A stretch of DNA of 6,773 bases from an uncultured Nitrososphaerales archaeon (lineage in GTDB: Archaea; Thermoproteota; Nitrososphaeria; Nitrososphaerales; JAAOZN01): contig CALJAQ010000003.1 of NCBI GenBank assembly GCA_938029515.1, positions 1 to 6,773 of the forward strand. The letters are read 5' to 3'. Positions 1-6,314 of this stretch are shown piece by piece. How positions within the stretch are numbered: position 1 is the stretch's first letter; each line of letters opens with the position of its first letter. Under the pieces are notes generated by a model that was given only the letters and a program-made list of their open reading frames with translations, was not told where the DNA came from and did not search any database. Made by a program: the position numbers and the translations under genes.

Positions 1-1023
1 GACGATCTTCTTAAATGGATATCTGTCAACTCTGGATTCTAGGAAGCGCAGCCCCTCTTCAATATGCCTAGGTTCATGACCTAAAGAACCCACTATCCTC
101 AGCTGCTTTAATATTAGGGTTAAAGGGGCTATGTTTGCGAAACCAGCGTATCCAGCCCCTATTACAAGATACGAGCCACCGCTGTCAAGCATTTCTAAAC
201 CCTCTCTTATAACCTCAAGAGAGCCTGTAACTTCTACGACGTGATCTACACCATGCCCTCCTGTAAGATCAAGTACCCTCCTTACCCTCTCCTCTGCAGA
301 AGAATAGTTAGAGGCGTCTATCGTGTAGTCTGCGCCGAATTCTTCGGCGAGTCTAAGCCTCGAATCAACGACGTCAATTGAAACGACCTTTGCAGCACCC
401 ATCTCTCTAGCAACAGCTATCGCGTAGAGGCCAAGCGGCCCAGCTCCCTGAATGGCCACCTTGACGCCTGGTTTCATATGCAGTTTTTCAAAACCATTCA
501 GCACAGCACCGAATGCACAGCTCAAAGGTGAAATAACCTTGTCATCTAAATCTTCAGGAACCTTAAAGAAAGCCACTCTCGGCCTTACATACACGTATTC
601 TGCGAAGAAGCCGTTTAAATACGGCGGCTCAGAGCAGCCAACCCTCATACCATAAGTTAAGCGGTTTTCACAAGCAAAGCTATTACCTCTAGCCACACAT
701 TGATAACATCTGCCGCAGGTTAATATTCTATCCCAGATTATTCTATCACCCACCTCCACTGGGTTACCCGCAGAATCCTTCTTCACATCCACACCTAATT
801 CATATATTCTTCCAACCGCTTCGTGGCCGAGTATCATTGGTTTAACCGAGCCCTTCAGCTCGCCTCTCCATATGTGCACATCGGTGCCGCAGAATGTTGC
901 CAGAGAAACCTGCGCTATTAATGCCCCTGCTTCAGGTGTTGGTAAAGGGAACTCCTGTATGGTAAGGGGTTTGTTGAACTCTGTTAGGACAGCTGCCCTA
1001 ACCTTCTTCCCTATAAATACCAG
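1..1023 (-). CDS. Zinc-dependent alcohol dehydrogenase (MDR family), C-terminus beyond the left edge
   Basis: Predicted medium-chain dehydrogenase that interconverts an alcohol and an aldehyde or ketone with NAD(P)(H), in the cytoplasm. The frame is open from a stop at 1044-1042 to position 1, giving 341 codons from the proposed CTG start; the last few codons are missing. Counting that CTG as residue 1, catalytic-zinc ligands are C45 (in FCGTDVH), H67/E68 (in ILGHEAVG) and C169. Structural-zinc cysteines are C103, C106, C109 and C118; the last gap is 8 residues, where 7 is usual. The Rossmann loop is GAGPLG at 193-198, and D217 at the end of the second strand suggests NAD preference. No ATG, GTG or TTG lies near the N-terminus, which begins around KVRAAVLTEF. 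CTG at 1023 is chosen because a strong Shine-Dalgarno lies 8 nt upstream. The first 26 nt overlap the end of AOR, so translational coupling is likely. The substrate cannot be read from sequence; the family is secure. Confidence 0.9.
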   Translation of the reverse strand, partial: MVFIGKKVRAAVLTEFNKPLTIQEFPLPTPEAGALIAQVSLATFCGTDVHIWRGELKGSVKPMILGHEAVGRIYELGVDVKKDSAGNPVEVGDRIIWDRILTCGRCYQCVARGNSFACENRLTYGMRVGCSEPPYLNGFFAEYVYVRPRVAFFKVPEDLDDKVISPLSCAFGAVLNGFEKLHMKPGVKVAIQGAGPLGLYAIAVAREMGAAKVVSIDVVDSRLRLAEEFGADYTIDASNYSSAEERVRRVLDLTGGHGVDHVVEVTGSLEVIREGLEMLDSGGSYLVIGAGYAGFANIAPLTLILKQLRIVGSLGHEPRHIEEGLRFLESRVDRYPFKKIV

Positions 1024-2893
1024 CCTTCTTACCCTCCTCCTCTAAACCTAGCTCCCTAAGCTTGCTGTATGTCGGTATCCCGAATTCACTCCACCCTCTA
1101 TACTCATAATACTCACTCAGCATTTCATTAAGCGGGGGTAGGTTCTGCCCAGCGCCTCCACCCTTCTTGAGTGTAAGGATTCTTAGCGGTAGTGTGTCGT
1201 GTAACCTGCTTAAGCCTATTCTAACGTTATAAAGCCTCTTCAGATTGGTTATTCTTTCACCCACCTTCATCAACTCCTCGAGGCTTAGATCCCATCCTGT
1301 CACATCCTTTAACCACCTTCTAATATGACTTGGCTGCACATTTCCTACAACAAGGAACTTACAGAGCTTCAGTGAGTCAAACAAGGCCATATAATCTTGC
1401 AGCTTAGCTACGAACACACCATTACCCTTAACCGCAAACCTATCCTGAACCTCTGGGTAGCCCAACTCGGGGAGAACACATATACGCTCGAAGATGTGTG
1501 AGCAGGCTTGGTTGTGGCAAGCGCCTCTGCTTGATGTAGCGTAACCTAAACCCACACTATTATGCGCCCTCGGATCATGTGCAGGCAGCTCCAACCCCTT
1601 CACATGTAGAGCGAATTCTAAAGCCAATCCGCCTAAACTCTCCCCAGCACGCTTCACACCCTCCCCGAGCATCCAGCCTAAACCCTCTCGCCTACCTATC
1701 TTGTGAACCATATCAATGACGACGTTAGGATCGCCCCACCGCAGCTCCAGACCGGCTTCAGCCTTGCTTATCAACCCCCTCTCATACGCCTCTATCGCGA
1801 AGGCTATCACCGCACCTATTGAAATCGCGTCAAGCCCGTATCTGTTGCAGAGCTCATTAGCCTTACAAACAGCTTTTAAGTCGTCTACAAGTAGATTCGC
1901 GCCTAGCATAGCAGCAGATTCATACTCAGGTCCACCACCCTCTACTGGAGCGTATGCCCCTTCCTCTATCTTAACTGTTCTTCCACAGCCTAGTATGCAG
2001 CTGTAGCAGTAGTATCTGCCTGAAAGGACTGTTTCAGCCATCCTCTGGCCAGAGAGCTCTTCTGCACCCTTTGTGAATGAGCCTAGTACCCAGTTCTTTA
2101 TTGGTAGGTCACCTAACTGCTCTATAACAGGCATCCCTCCACTAGTTCCATAGTCTCTGAATCTGCTGCCTCTCTTTACAAGGATTGGACCAAGCTCCTT
2201 GATCGACTTATCTAGATCATCGTAGTCTGCTATAGGGAGGGGTTTATCTCCTCTAACCGCTATAGCTTTAAGCTTCTTGCTACCCATAACAGCCCCTAGC
2301 CCACATCTGCCTGCAGTCCTGCCGTCCTTACCTTCACTCATTATCGCAGAGATTCTAGCAAGCCTCTCTCCAGCAGGACCTATACACGAGACTGATGCCC
2401 TGGTATCGGTCTCCCGCCTAACCGCTTCATCACATTCATATGTGTCTAACCCCCATAAATGTGATGCATCCCTAAACTCTACTACACCATCGCTCACCCA
2501 AAGGTATACTGGTTTATCTGAAGTGTTAAAAACAACTAAGCCGTCGTAGCCCGCCTTCTTGAGCTGAGCACCCCACTCACCCCCTACATCGCTTTCACCG
2601 TAGATGTTAGTCAAAGGAGAGCGGGCTACAACATGATGCCTACCTGATAAAGGCACCTTGGTGCCTGTAAAGGGCCCCGTCATAAAGATTAGGTGGTTCT
2701 CTGGACCTAGCGGATCTGTTTTAGGTGTTGTGAAGTCGTAAAGGATCTTCGTACCTATACCTGTGCCGCCAAAATATTTGCGGGCAAGCTCGTCATCTAA
2801 TTCGCTTAATCTAACCTTCTTTAAGCTTAAGTCAACCCAGAGGATCTTACCAGCGTAGCCATAAGTCATATAGTGCTTGGAAAAGGGCTTCAC
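998..2893 (-). CDS. aor: Aldehyde:ferredoxin oxidoreductase (tungstopterin enzyme)
   Basis: Predicted cytoplasmic tungsten-pterin enzyme that oxidises an aldehyde to a carboxylic acid and reduces ferredoxin, or the reverse. At 631 residues it is full length for the family. The N-terminal domain opens with GYAGKILWVDLS (12-23), then GGTGIGTKILYD (42-53) and the TGPFTG stretch (72-77). The [4Fe-4S] ligands are C296, C299 and C303 (CxxCxxxC), plus C511 in DSLKLCKF. GPEYES (321-326) and H460 in RGACHN match positions near the cofactor in characterised AORs, and NRYGLDAISIG (350-360) and AHDPRAHNS (438-446) are family signatures. The start is GTG at 2893; ATG at 2869 (residue 9, MTYGYAGK) is equally plausible, and neither has a clear Shine-Dalgarno. 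It is first in an operon with the alcohol dehydrogenase, overlapping it by 26 nt. Divergent promoter DNA with an inverted repeat lies upstream. Family is certain; the subfamily (AOR, FOR, GAPOR or other) and substrate are not resolved. Confidence 0.95.
   Translation of the reverse strand: MKPFSKHYMTYGYAGKILWVDLSLKKVRLSELDDELARKYFGGTGIGTKILYDFTTPKTDPLGPENHLIFMTGPFTGTKVPLSGRHHVVARSPLTNIYGESDVGGEWGAQLKKAGYDGLVVFNTSDKPVYLWVSDGVVEFRDASHLWGLDTYECDEAVRRETDTRASVSCIGPAGERLARISAIMSEGKDGRTAGRCGLGAVMGSKKLKAIAVRGDKPLPIADYDDLDKSIKELGPILVKRGSRFRDYGTSGGMPVIEQLGDLPIKNWVLGSFTKGAEELSGQRMAETVLSGRYYCYSCILGCGRTVKIEEGAYAPVEGGGPEYESAAMLGANLLVDDLKAVCKANELCNRYGLDAISIGAVIAFAIEAYERGLISKAEAGLELRWGDPNVVIDMVHKIGRREGLGWMLGEGVKRAGESLGGLALEFALHVKGLELPAHDPRAHNSVGLGYATSSRGACHNQACSHIFERICVLPELGYPEVQDRFAVKGNGVFVAKLQDYMALFDSLKLCKFLVVGNVQPSHIRRWLKDVTGWDLSLEELMKVGERITNLKRLYNVRIGLSRLHDTLPLRILTLKKGGGAGQNLPPLNEMLSEYYEYRGWSEFGIPTYSKLRELGLEEEGKKAGIYREEG
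1032..1040 (-). promoter_or_regulatory. Shine-Dalgarno for the alcohol dehydrogenase, inside the AOR gene
   Basis: The minus strand reads GGAGGAGGG here, with 8 nt to the CTG at 1023. It supports CTG as the start codon of the downstream gene. Caution: the same bases encode the Glu-rich tail of AOR (EEEG), so the match could partly reflect coding. Confidence 0.55.
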
Positions 2894-2906
2894 TTATTTC
2901 TGCTTT

Positions 2907-2926
2907 GCTGACACCCAGGTGTCAGC
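2907..2926. repeat. 20-bp inverted repeat, candidate operator or ParB-type binding site
   Basis: GCTGACACCCAGGTGTCAGC has two perfect 9-bp arms around a 2-base centre. It fills almost half of the 46-bp gap between the divergent AOR and ParB-like genes. Relative to a TATA-like element at 2939-2931 on the minus strand it would cover the predicted AOR transcription start, a position typical of repressor sites. The size and symmetry also resemble ParB sites, although the sequence is not the bacterial parS consensus. The binding protein is inferred; the neighbouring ParB-like protein is the obvious candidate. No second full copy was seen in the window. Confidence 0.65.
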
Positions 2927-2930
2927 GCCG

Positions 2931-2939
2931 GCTTAAAAC
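2931..2939 (-). promoter_or_regulatory. aor: Possible TATA box for the AOR operon
   Basis: The minus strand reads GTTTTAAGC. Placing a start site about 26 nt downstream puts it near 2909, inside the inverted repeat and about 16 nt before the GTG at 2893. The match to an archaeal TATA box is only fair. Confidence 0.35.
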
Positions 2940-4064
2940 GTGAAAGATATATCAGTAAGCAATAGTTTAACAAATCTGATGGGTGAACCGAGCTTAGAAA
3001 TCAACCTAATAGAGCCTGACCTATTTGAGCTGAGAGGTTCAGAGATCGGTATAGGGGAGCTTGCAAAATCATTTAATGAGGTAGGTCAGCTGAGTCCTGT
3101 GCTCGTTAGACCACATCCGCAGAAGGAAGGGAGTTTCCAGCTGGTCTACGGCTACAGGAGGTATCAGGCTGCAAAGAAGCTTGGCTGGAGTAGTTTAAAG
3201 GCTGAGGTAAGAAGCCTTAGCGACGAAGACGCCGTTAAGATTGCTTTAACGGAGAACGTGCAACGTGAAGATCTATCGGACTACGAGAAGGCTAAGATTA
3301 TAGAGCACATACACACTAAATATGGCAAAACCTATGAAGAGATAGCTTCTATGATTGGTAAATCTAGGCAGTGGGTAACCAATCATGTCTCTATGCTCAA
3401 TCTCTTCCCACCAACAATGTCTGCGGAGCACCCAGAGGTTAAGAGTATCTTGGATAGGTTACCAGAACACCATGCACGCATACTTGCAAAGGTTAAGGAT
3501 CTTGATGAGCGCTTTTACCTCGTAAAGTTAACCGTGGAGGAAGGGCTTTGTGTAAGGGAGTTGGAGAAGCTCGTCGGCAGAGCTAGAGTGGACAAACCGA
3601 TTACAGCAAATGCAGAATCTTTCTTACACCAACCTGACTTTACAAAAGGTTTTATCAAGCAGCGGGGCTTAATATTACTCTCAGGCAAGCGTGTGAGGAT
3701 ATGTTTGGTTAGGATGGATACGTTAAACACGCTTATAGCTAACCTTAAGAAGCCGCCGTATGAAGTTGGCAGATATGTGGGTGAGCAAGCCGCAGACGTG
3801 CTTCGAGCTGAATTTGAACCACATAGGAGGCGAAACTGGAGAAAGGTTGTCGCTGCGTTAAACAGTAATAGTGCGTGGGGGAAGTTCACTCTTAAGTATC
3901 AAGACGGGTATGTCATTAGCGTAGAGAGAGCTGCGATAGCAGACCCTGAGTTTTTAAGAGGCTACTTAGAAGGCTGCCTTGGCGCACCCCTACTTTATAG
4001 AGAAACAACTAAGCAGGCGCACATATACCAAGTGTTAGATAAGCCTAACGCTCTTTTCGGTTGA
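2940..4064 (+). CDS. ParB/Spo0J-family DNA-binding protein with a V4R-like C-terminal domain
   Basis: Predicted DNA-binding protein of the ParB family; members bind palindromic DNA and many use CTP to switch state. Residues 18-115 form the ParB N-terminal domain, with IEPDLFELR (24-32), GQLSPVLVRP (49-58), the arginine motif GYRRYQAAKKLG (71-82) and ENVQREDLSDYE (105-116), matching the nucleotide-binding boxes of the family. A helix-turn-helix follows at 130-153 (TYEEIASMIGKSRQWVTNHV region). The ParB linker LPEHHARIL (174-182) and GLCVRELEKLV (202-212) come next. Residues about 236-367 do not look like the usual ParB dimer domain. YEVGRYVG, NSAWGKF, RGYLEGCLG and RETTKQAHIYQVL follow the pattern of V4R-type small-molecule-sensing domains, without their usual cysteines; this is inference. 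The GTG start has no Shine-Dalgarno, and ATG at 2979 (residue 14) is a serious alternative, just before the conserved region. No ParA is nearby. It diverges from the AOR operon, suggesting a local regulator. Confidence 0.85.
   Translation: MKDISVSNSLTNLMGEPSLEINLIEPDLFELRGSEIGIGELAKSFNEVGQLSPVLVRPHPQKEGSFQLVYGYRRYQAAKKLGWSSLKAEVRSLSDEDAVKIALTENVQREDLSDYEKAKIIEHIHTKYGKTYEEIASMIGKSRQWVTNHVSMLNLFPPTMSAEHPEVKSILDRLPEHHARILAKVKDLDERFYLVKLTVEEGLCVRELEKLVGRARVDKPITANAESFLHQPDFTKGFIKQRGLILLSGKRVRICLVRMDTLNTLIANLKKPPYEVGRYVGEQAADVLRAEFEPHRRRNWRKVVAALNSNSAWGKFTLKYQDGYVISVERAAIADPEFLRGYLEGCLGAPLLYRETTKQAHIYQVLDKPNALFG
2946..2953. promoter_or_regulatory. Palindromic TATA-like element in the divergent region
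   Basis: GATATATC is its own reverse complement and could act in either direction. Read rightward, it predicts a start near 2975-2979, making the ATG at 2979 a leaderless start for the ParB-like gene. Read leftward, it predicts a start near 2923, putting the inverted repeat in the AOR leader. It lies within the coding region if the GTG at 2940 is the true start. Confidence 0.3.
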
Positions 4065-4223
4065 GCTTGTTGGTGTTTATTTGCCTCTTATCCATCTATA
4101 CTCTTTGAGCTGCTATGCCTTGGCTGTCTGGATTTGAGGTTTATGGACGAGGGGTCTTCGGATGATTCAGGAGGTAACTGTTTATATAGTTAGAGATAAA
4201 ATGGTGTTGAAGGTGCTCTTTAG
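4065..4223. other. Non-coding gap between the ParB-like gene and the ribosomal operon
   Basis: This 159-nt stretch holds no convincing gene. The first part is pyrimidine-rich (around 4070-4105) and may end ParB-like transcription, but there is no long T tract or hairpin. The last 45 nt contain the TATA box and leader of rpl44e. No tRNA or C/D-box pattern was recognised. Confidence 0.5.
4181..4188 (+). promoter_or_regulatory. rpl44e: TATA box of the rpl44e operon
   Basis: TTTATATA is a good archaeal TATA box, with AA about 4-5 nt upstream as a possible BRE (GGTAACTG). A start about 26 nt downstream falls near 4210, leaving a leader of about 14 nt. The purine-rich GAAGGTG at 4209-4215, 8 nt before the GTG, would then sit at the extreme 5' end of the transcript as the ribosome binding site. 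It probably drives all four genes to 6270. Confidence 0.65.
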
Positions 4224-4502
4224 GTGAAGGCTCCAAAAGAAGTCAAGACGTACTGCAGAAAGTGTGGTAAGTATACTATTCACGCTGTTTCGCTATATAA
4301 GAAGGGGAAGGAAAGAAGCACATCTCTTGGTGCGAGAAGACACGCTGAGGATAAGAAGGGCTATGGTGGGCAGAAGTTCCCTGAGCTTAAGAGAACAGCT
4401 AAGACTACAAAGAAGCAAACGTTGAAGATCAAATGCAAGGAATGTGGTCGACAGACTATGAAGGAGGGCATCAGATTAAGGAAACTTGAGATTGTAGCTT
4501 AG
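4224..4502 (+). CDS. rpl44e: Large-subunit ribosomal protein L44e
   Basis: Structural protein of the archaeal and eukaryotic 50S/60S subunit, binding rRNA near the E site in known ribosomes. The 92 residues are the usual length. The zinc-ribbon cysteines are C11/C14 (YCRKCGK) and C71/C74 (CKECGR). The Lys/Arg-rich middle with GYGGQKFPELKRT (46-58) is the hallmark of the family. It starts with GTG, supported by MKAPKEVKTYC, the usual N-terminus, and by the upstream GAAGGTG. It is the first gene of a tight operon, with 10 nt to rps27e. Archaea commonly pair these two genes. Identification is secure. Confidence 0.97.
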   Translation: MKAPKEVKTYCRKCGKYTIHAVSLYKKGKERSTSLGARRHAEDKKGYGGQKFPELKRTAKTTKKQTLKIKCKECGRQTMKEGIRLRKLEIVA

Positions 4503-4512
4503 GTGTAGTAAT

Positions 4513-4713
4513 ATGGTTAAGAGAGAGAGGTTGATGCTTCCTAAGCCTAGAAGCAGCTTCCTTCTGATCCAGTGCTCTAATTGTAGTAATGAGCAGGTAG
4601 TCTTTTCGAATGCGACTATGCTCGTAAAATGTAATGGTTGTGGGGCTCCTATAGCTCAAAATACTGGAGGGAGGGTTAAGATATTAGGTACTCTTTTGAA
4701 GAGGTTGGATTAG
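4513..4713 (+). CDS. rps27e: Small-subunit ribosomal protein S27e
   Basis: Zinc-ribbon protein of the archaeal and eukaryotic small ribosomal subunit. The 66 residues match the family. Cysteines C21/C24 (QCSNCSNEQVVFS) and C40/C43 (VKCNGCG) form the C4 zinc site, and the TGGRVKILG segment (51-59) is typical. The ATG is preceded by AGGTG at 4501-4505, which overlaps the L44e stop codon, so the two genes are probably translated together. In many archaea the next genes are aIF2-alpha and Nop10; here gcvH follows after 11 nt. Confidence 0.96.
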   Translation: MVKRERLMLPKPRSSFLLIQCSNCSNEQVVFSNATMLVKCNGCGAPIAQNTGGRVKILGTLLKRLD

Positions 4714-4724
4714 TTAGCATACGG

Positions 4725-5168
4725 ATGATGGTCTCGATGTCAGAGGAGTTTAAGGTTCTTGAAGGGCTTTTCTACACAAAAGAGCATGAATGGGTCAAGA
4801 TTGCTGACGGTAAGAAGGCTATAGTGGGGATAACTGACTACGCTGTGAAGATGCTTCGAGATATAGTCTATGTTTCGCTGCCTGAAGTTGGCACCTTGAT
4901 TAAGAGCGGTGAGGTATTAGGGTCAGTAGAGTCTGTTAAAGCTGTTTCAGACATCTACGCACCCTTATCAGGCGTAGTAGTGAAGGTTAATGAGAAGTTG
5001 AATACTACACCAGAGTTGATTGCGCTGTCTCCTTATGGTGATGGCTGGATGGTGGAGATGGAGCCGTCGAACCTAGAGGAGGTTAAGAACCTATACACCG
5101 CGTCAGCCTATGCTGCTTACTTGGACGAGTTAAGCAGAAAAGAGGGAAATGAGTCTAAAAGAGAGTAA
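4725..5168 (+). CDS. gcvH: Glycine cleavage system H protein (lipoyl carrier)
   Basis: Small lipoyl-bearing protein that carries the aminomethyl group between the P, T and L proteins of the glycine cleavage complex. In some organisms H proteins also serve as lipoyl donors. YTKEHEWVK (17-25) and GITDYAVKML (35-44) are family signatures. ESVKAVSDIYAPLSG (69-83) contains the lipoylated lysine, K72. At 147 residues it is a little long; ATGs at 4725, 4728 and 4737 all fit, and MSEEFKVLEG from 4737 may be the true N-terminus, as none has a strong Shine-Dalgarno. No gcvP, gcvT or lipoate ligase is in the window, so its partners must be elsewhere. Its end overlaps the NAD kinase by 20 nt, indicating co-translation. 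Confidence 0.95.
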   Translation: MMVSMSEEFKVLEGLFYTKEHEWVKIADGKKAIVGITDYAVKMLRDIVYVSLPEVGTLIKSGEVLGSVESVKAVSDIYAPLSGVVVKVNEKLNTTPELIALSPYGDGWMVEMEPSNLEEVKNLYTASAYAAYLDELSRKEGNESKRE

Positions 5169-6270
5169 GATAGGGTTCATAGTTAACCCGATAGCTGGCA
5201 TAGGTGGCAGAGTTGGTTTAAAAGGGTCTGATGGAGAAGAAATAGTGAGAAGAGCTTTAGGTCTGGGTGCAAAACCAGTGGCGCCTCAAAGGGCTAAGGA
5301 GTTCCTGCAAGAGCTTAGTAGACTGGAGCGTAATATACAGATAGTTTGCTACCCTGATGGGATGGGTGAGGGGGAGGTTAAGGATTCGGGTTTTAACTTC
5401 AAGATTATAGGCTCGGTGAAGCAACCTACTACGGCAGAGGATACCAAGAAGGCAGTGAAGGATTGCATCAAGGAAGGGGTTGAGGTGATAGTTTTTGTAG
5501 GAGGAGATGGAACAGCAAGAGATGTTCTAGACGCTGTTGAAGAAGGGGTGCCTGTGATAGGCGTGCCATCAGGGGTTAAACTGTATTCAGCAGTCTTTGC
5601 ATCGACAGCAAAGGGCGCTGCGAAATTAGTTTCTGAATACTTGGGTAGGAGGGTGGCGATGAGGTTAGGTGAAGTTCTTGATGTGGATGAGGAAGAGTAT
5701 AGGCGTGGTGTGCTCTCAATTAAACTCTATGGCTATCTTCTCACGTTATCAGACCCTATACTCGTGCAGCCGTCTAAGATGCCTACTATGGTTGTTGAAG
5801 ATGAGGTTGAGAATCAGCGGGCGATAGCTAGGAGGGTTGTTAGGGATATGGTCGATGATGAAATCTACATACTTGGGTCTGGGACAACTACTAAGGCTAT
5901 AGCTGATCTGCTTAACCTCCCTAAAACTCTACTTGGAGTTGATGTGATAAAGAAGGATAAGGTTATTGTTAAAGATGCTAATGAGGCGCAGATTCTTGAA
6001 GCTATAAGAGGTAAGAAAGCAAAGATAATCGTTTCACCGATAGGGCGCCAAGGCTTCATCTTTGGGCGTGGAAATCAGCAGATAAGCCCTGATGTTATAA
6101 GGCAGGTGGGTAGAAGCGGGATAATAGTGGTGGCGACTAGGGGAAAGAGAGCTACATTAGACACCCTAAGAGTTGATACAGGTGATTCGCAGCTTAATGA
6201 AGAGCTTGAAGGATACTATAAGGTCATAGTGGATTACAACGAGAGTCAAGTTATAAGGTGTGTTGCATAA
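5149..6270 (+). CDS. ATP-NAD kinase, archaeal AcoX-like family
   Basis: Predicted kinase that phosphorylates NAD to NADP, the only known route to NADP. The 373 residues match the longer archaeal/AcoX-like group rather than the roughly 250-300 residue classical NadK. FIVNPIAGIGGRVGLKG (10-26) is the N-terminal signature. GGDGTARD (118-125) is the diacylglycerol-kinase-type nucleotide motif, with the catalytic-type aspartate D120. GVPSGVKLYSAVFA (138-151) and GSGTTTK (243-249) follow, as in the family. The ATG lies inside the last codons of gcvH, with GAGGG at 5142-5146 only 2 nt ahead. Phosphate donor and exact substrate are inferred from family; some related proteins are still only called NAD kinase-like. 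Confidence 0.9.
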   Translation: MSLKESKIGFIVNPIAGIGGRVGLKGSDGEEIVRRALGLGAKPVAPQRAKEFLQELSRLERNIQIVCYPDGMGEGEVKDSGFNFKIIGSVKQPTTAEDTKKAVKDCIKEGVEVIVFVGGDGTARDVLDAVEEGVPVIGVPSGVKLYSAVFASTAKGAAKLVSEYLGRRVAMRLGEVLDVDEEEYRRGVLSIKLYGYLLTLSDPILVQPSKMPTMVVEDEVENQRAIARRVVRDMVDDEIYILGSGTTTKAIADLLNLPKTLLGVDVIKKDKVIVKDANEAQILEAIRGKKAKIIVSPIGRQGFIFGRGNQQISPDVIRQVGRSGIIVVATRGKRATLDTLRVDTGDSQLNEELEGYYKVIVDYNESQVIRCVA

Positions 6271-6272
6271 AG

Positions 6273-6280
6273 TTATAAAA
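6273..6280 (+). promoter_or_regulatory. TATA box for STT3
   Basis: TTATAAAA starts just after the NAD kinase stop codon. A start about 26 nt downstream lies near 6302, leaving a leader of about 12 nt to the TTG at 6315 or 30 nt to the ATG at 6333. It marks a new transcription unit separate from the rpl44e operon. Confidence 0.5.
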
Positions 6281-6314
6281 CCATTACTATTTACTGTAGG
6301 GTTAGGCGTGGCGT

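Noticed and set aside
452..655. Open frame on the plus strand, 67 codons
   Set aside because: It lies wholly antisense to the alcohol dehydrogenase, whose frame is intact and shows all family motifs.
1716..2549. Two open frames on the plus strand (1716-2006 and 2277-2549)
   Set aside because: Both are antisense to AOR, with Ser/Pro-rich low-complexity translations typical of shadow frames.
2907..2926. Inverted repeat as a transcription terminator
   Set aside because: It sits between two divergent starts, where no transcript should end, and has no T tract on either side.
3515..3889. 124-codon open frame on the minus strand
   Set aside because: It is antisense to the ParB-like gene, and its translation shows no recognisable domain.
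2940..4064. ParB-like gene as part of a plasmid partition system or mobile element
   Set aside because: There is no ParA, replication gene, integrase or repeat cluster, and the flanks are metabolic and ribosomal chromosomal genes.
4065..4110. Pyrimidine-rich stretch as a terminator of the ParB-like gene
   Set aside because: T runs are no longer than three and no hairpin was found, so it is too weak to annotate as its own feature.
4115..4165. 16-codon ATG frame in the gap before rpl44e
   Set aside because: It has no ribosome binding site or promoter of its own, and its length is within chance.
4471..4659. 62-codon open frame on the minus strand
   Set aside because: It is antisense to the rpl44e/rps27e junction, both of which are unmistakable.
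5865..6059. 64-codon open frame on the minus strand
   Set aside because: It is antisense to the NAD kinase, covering its GSGTTTK region.
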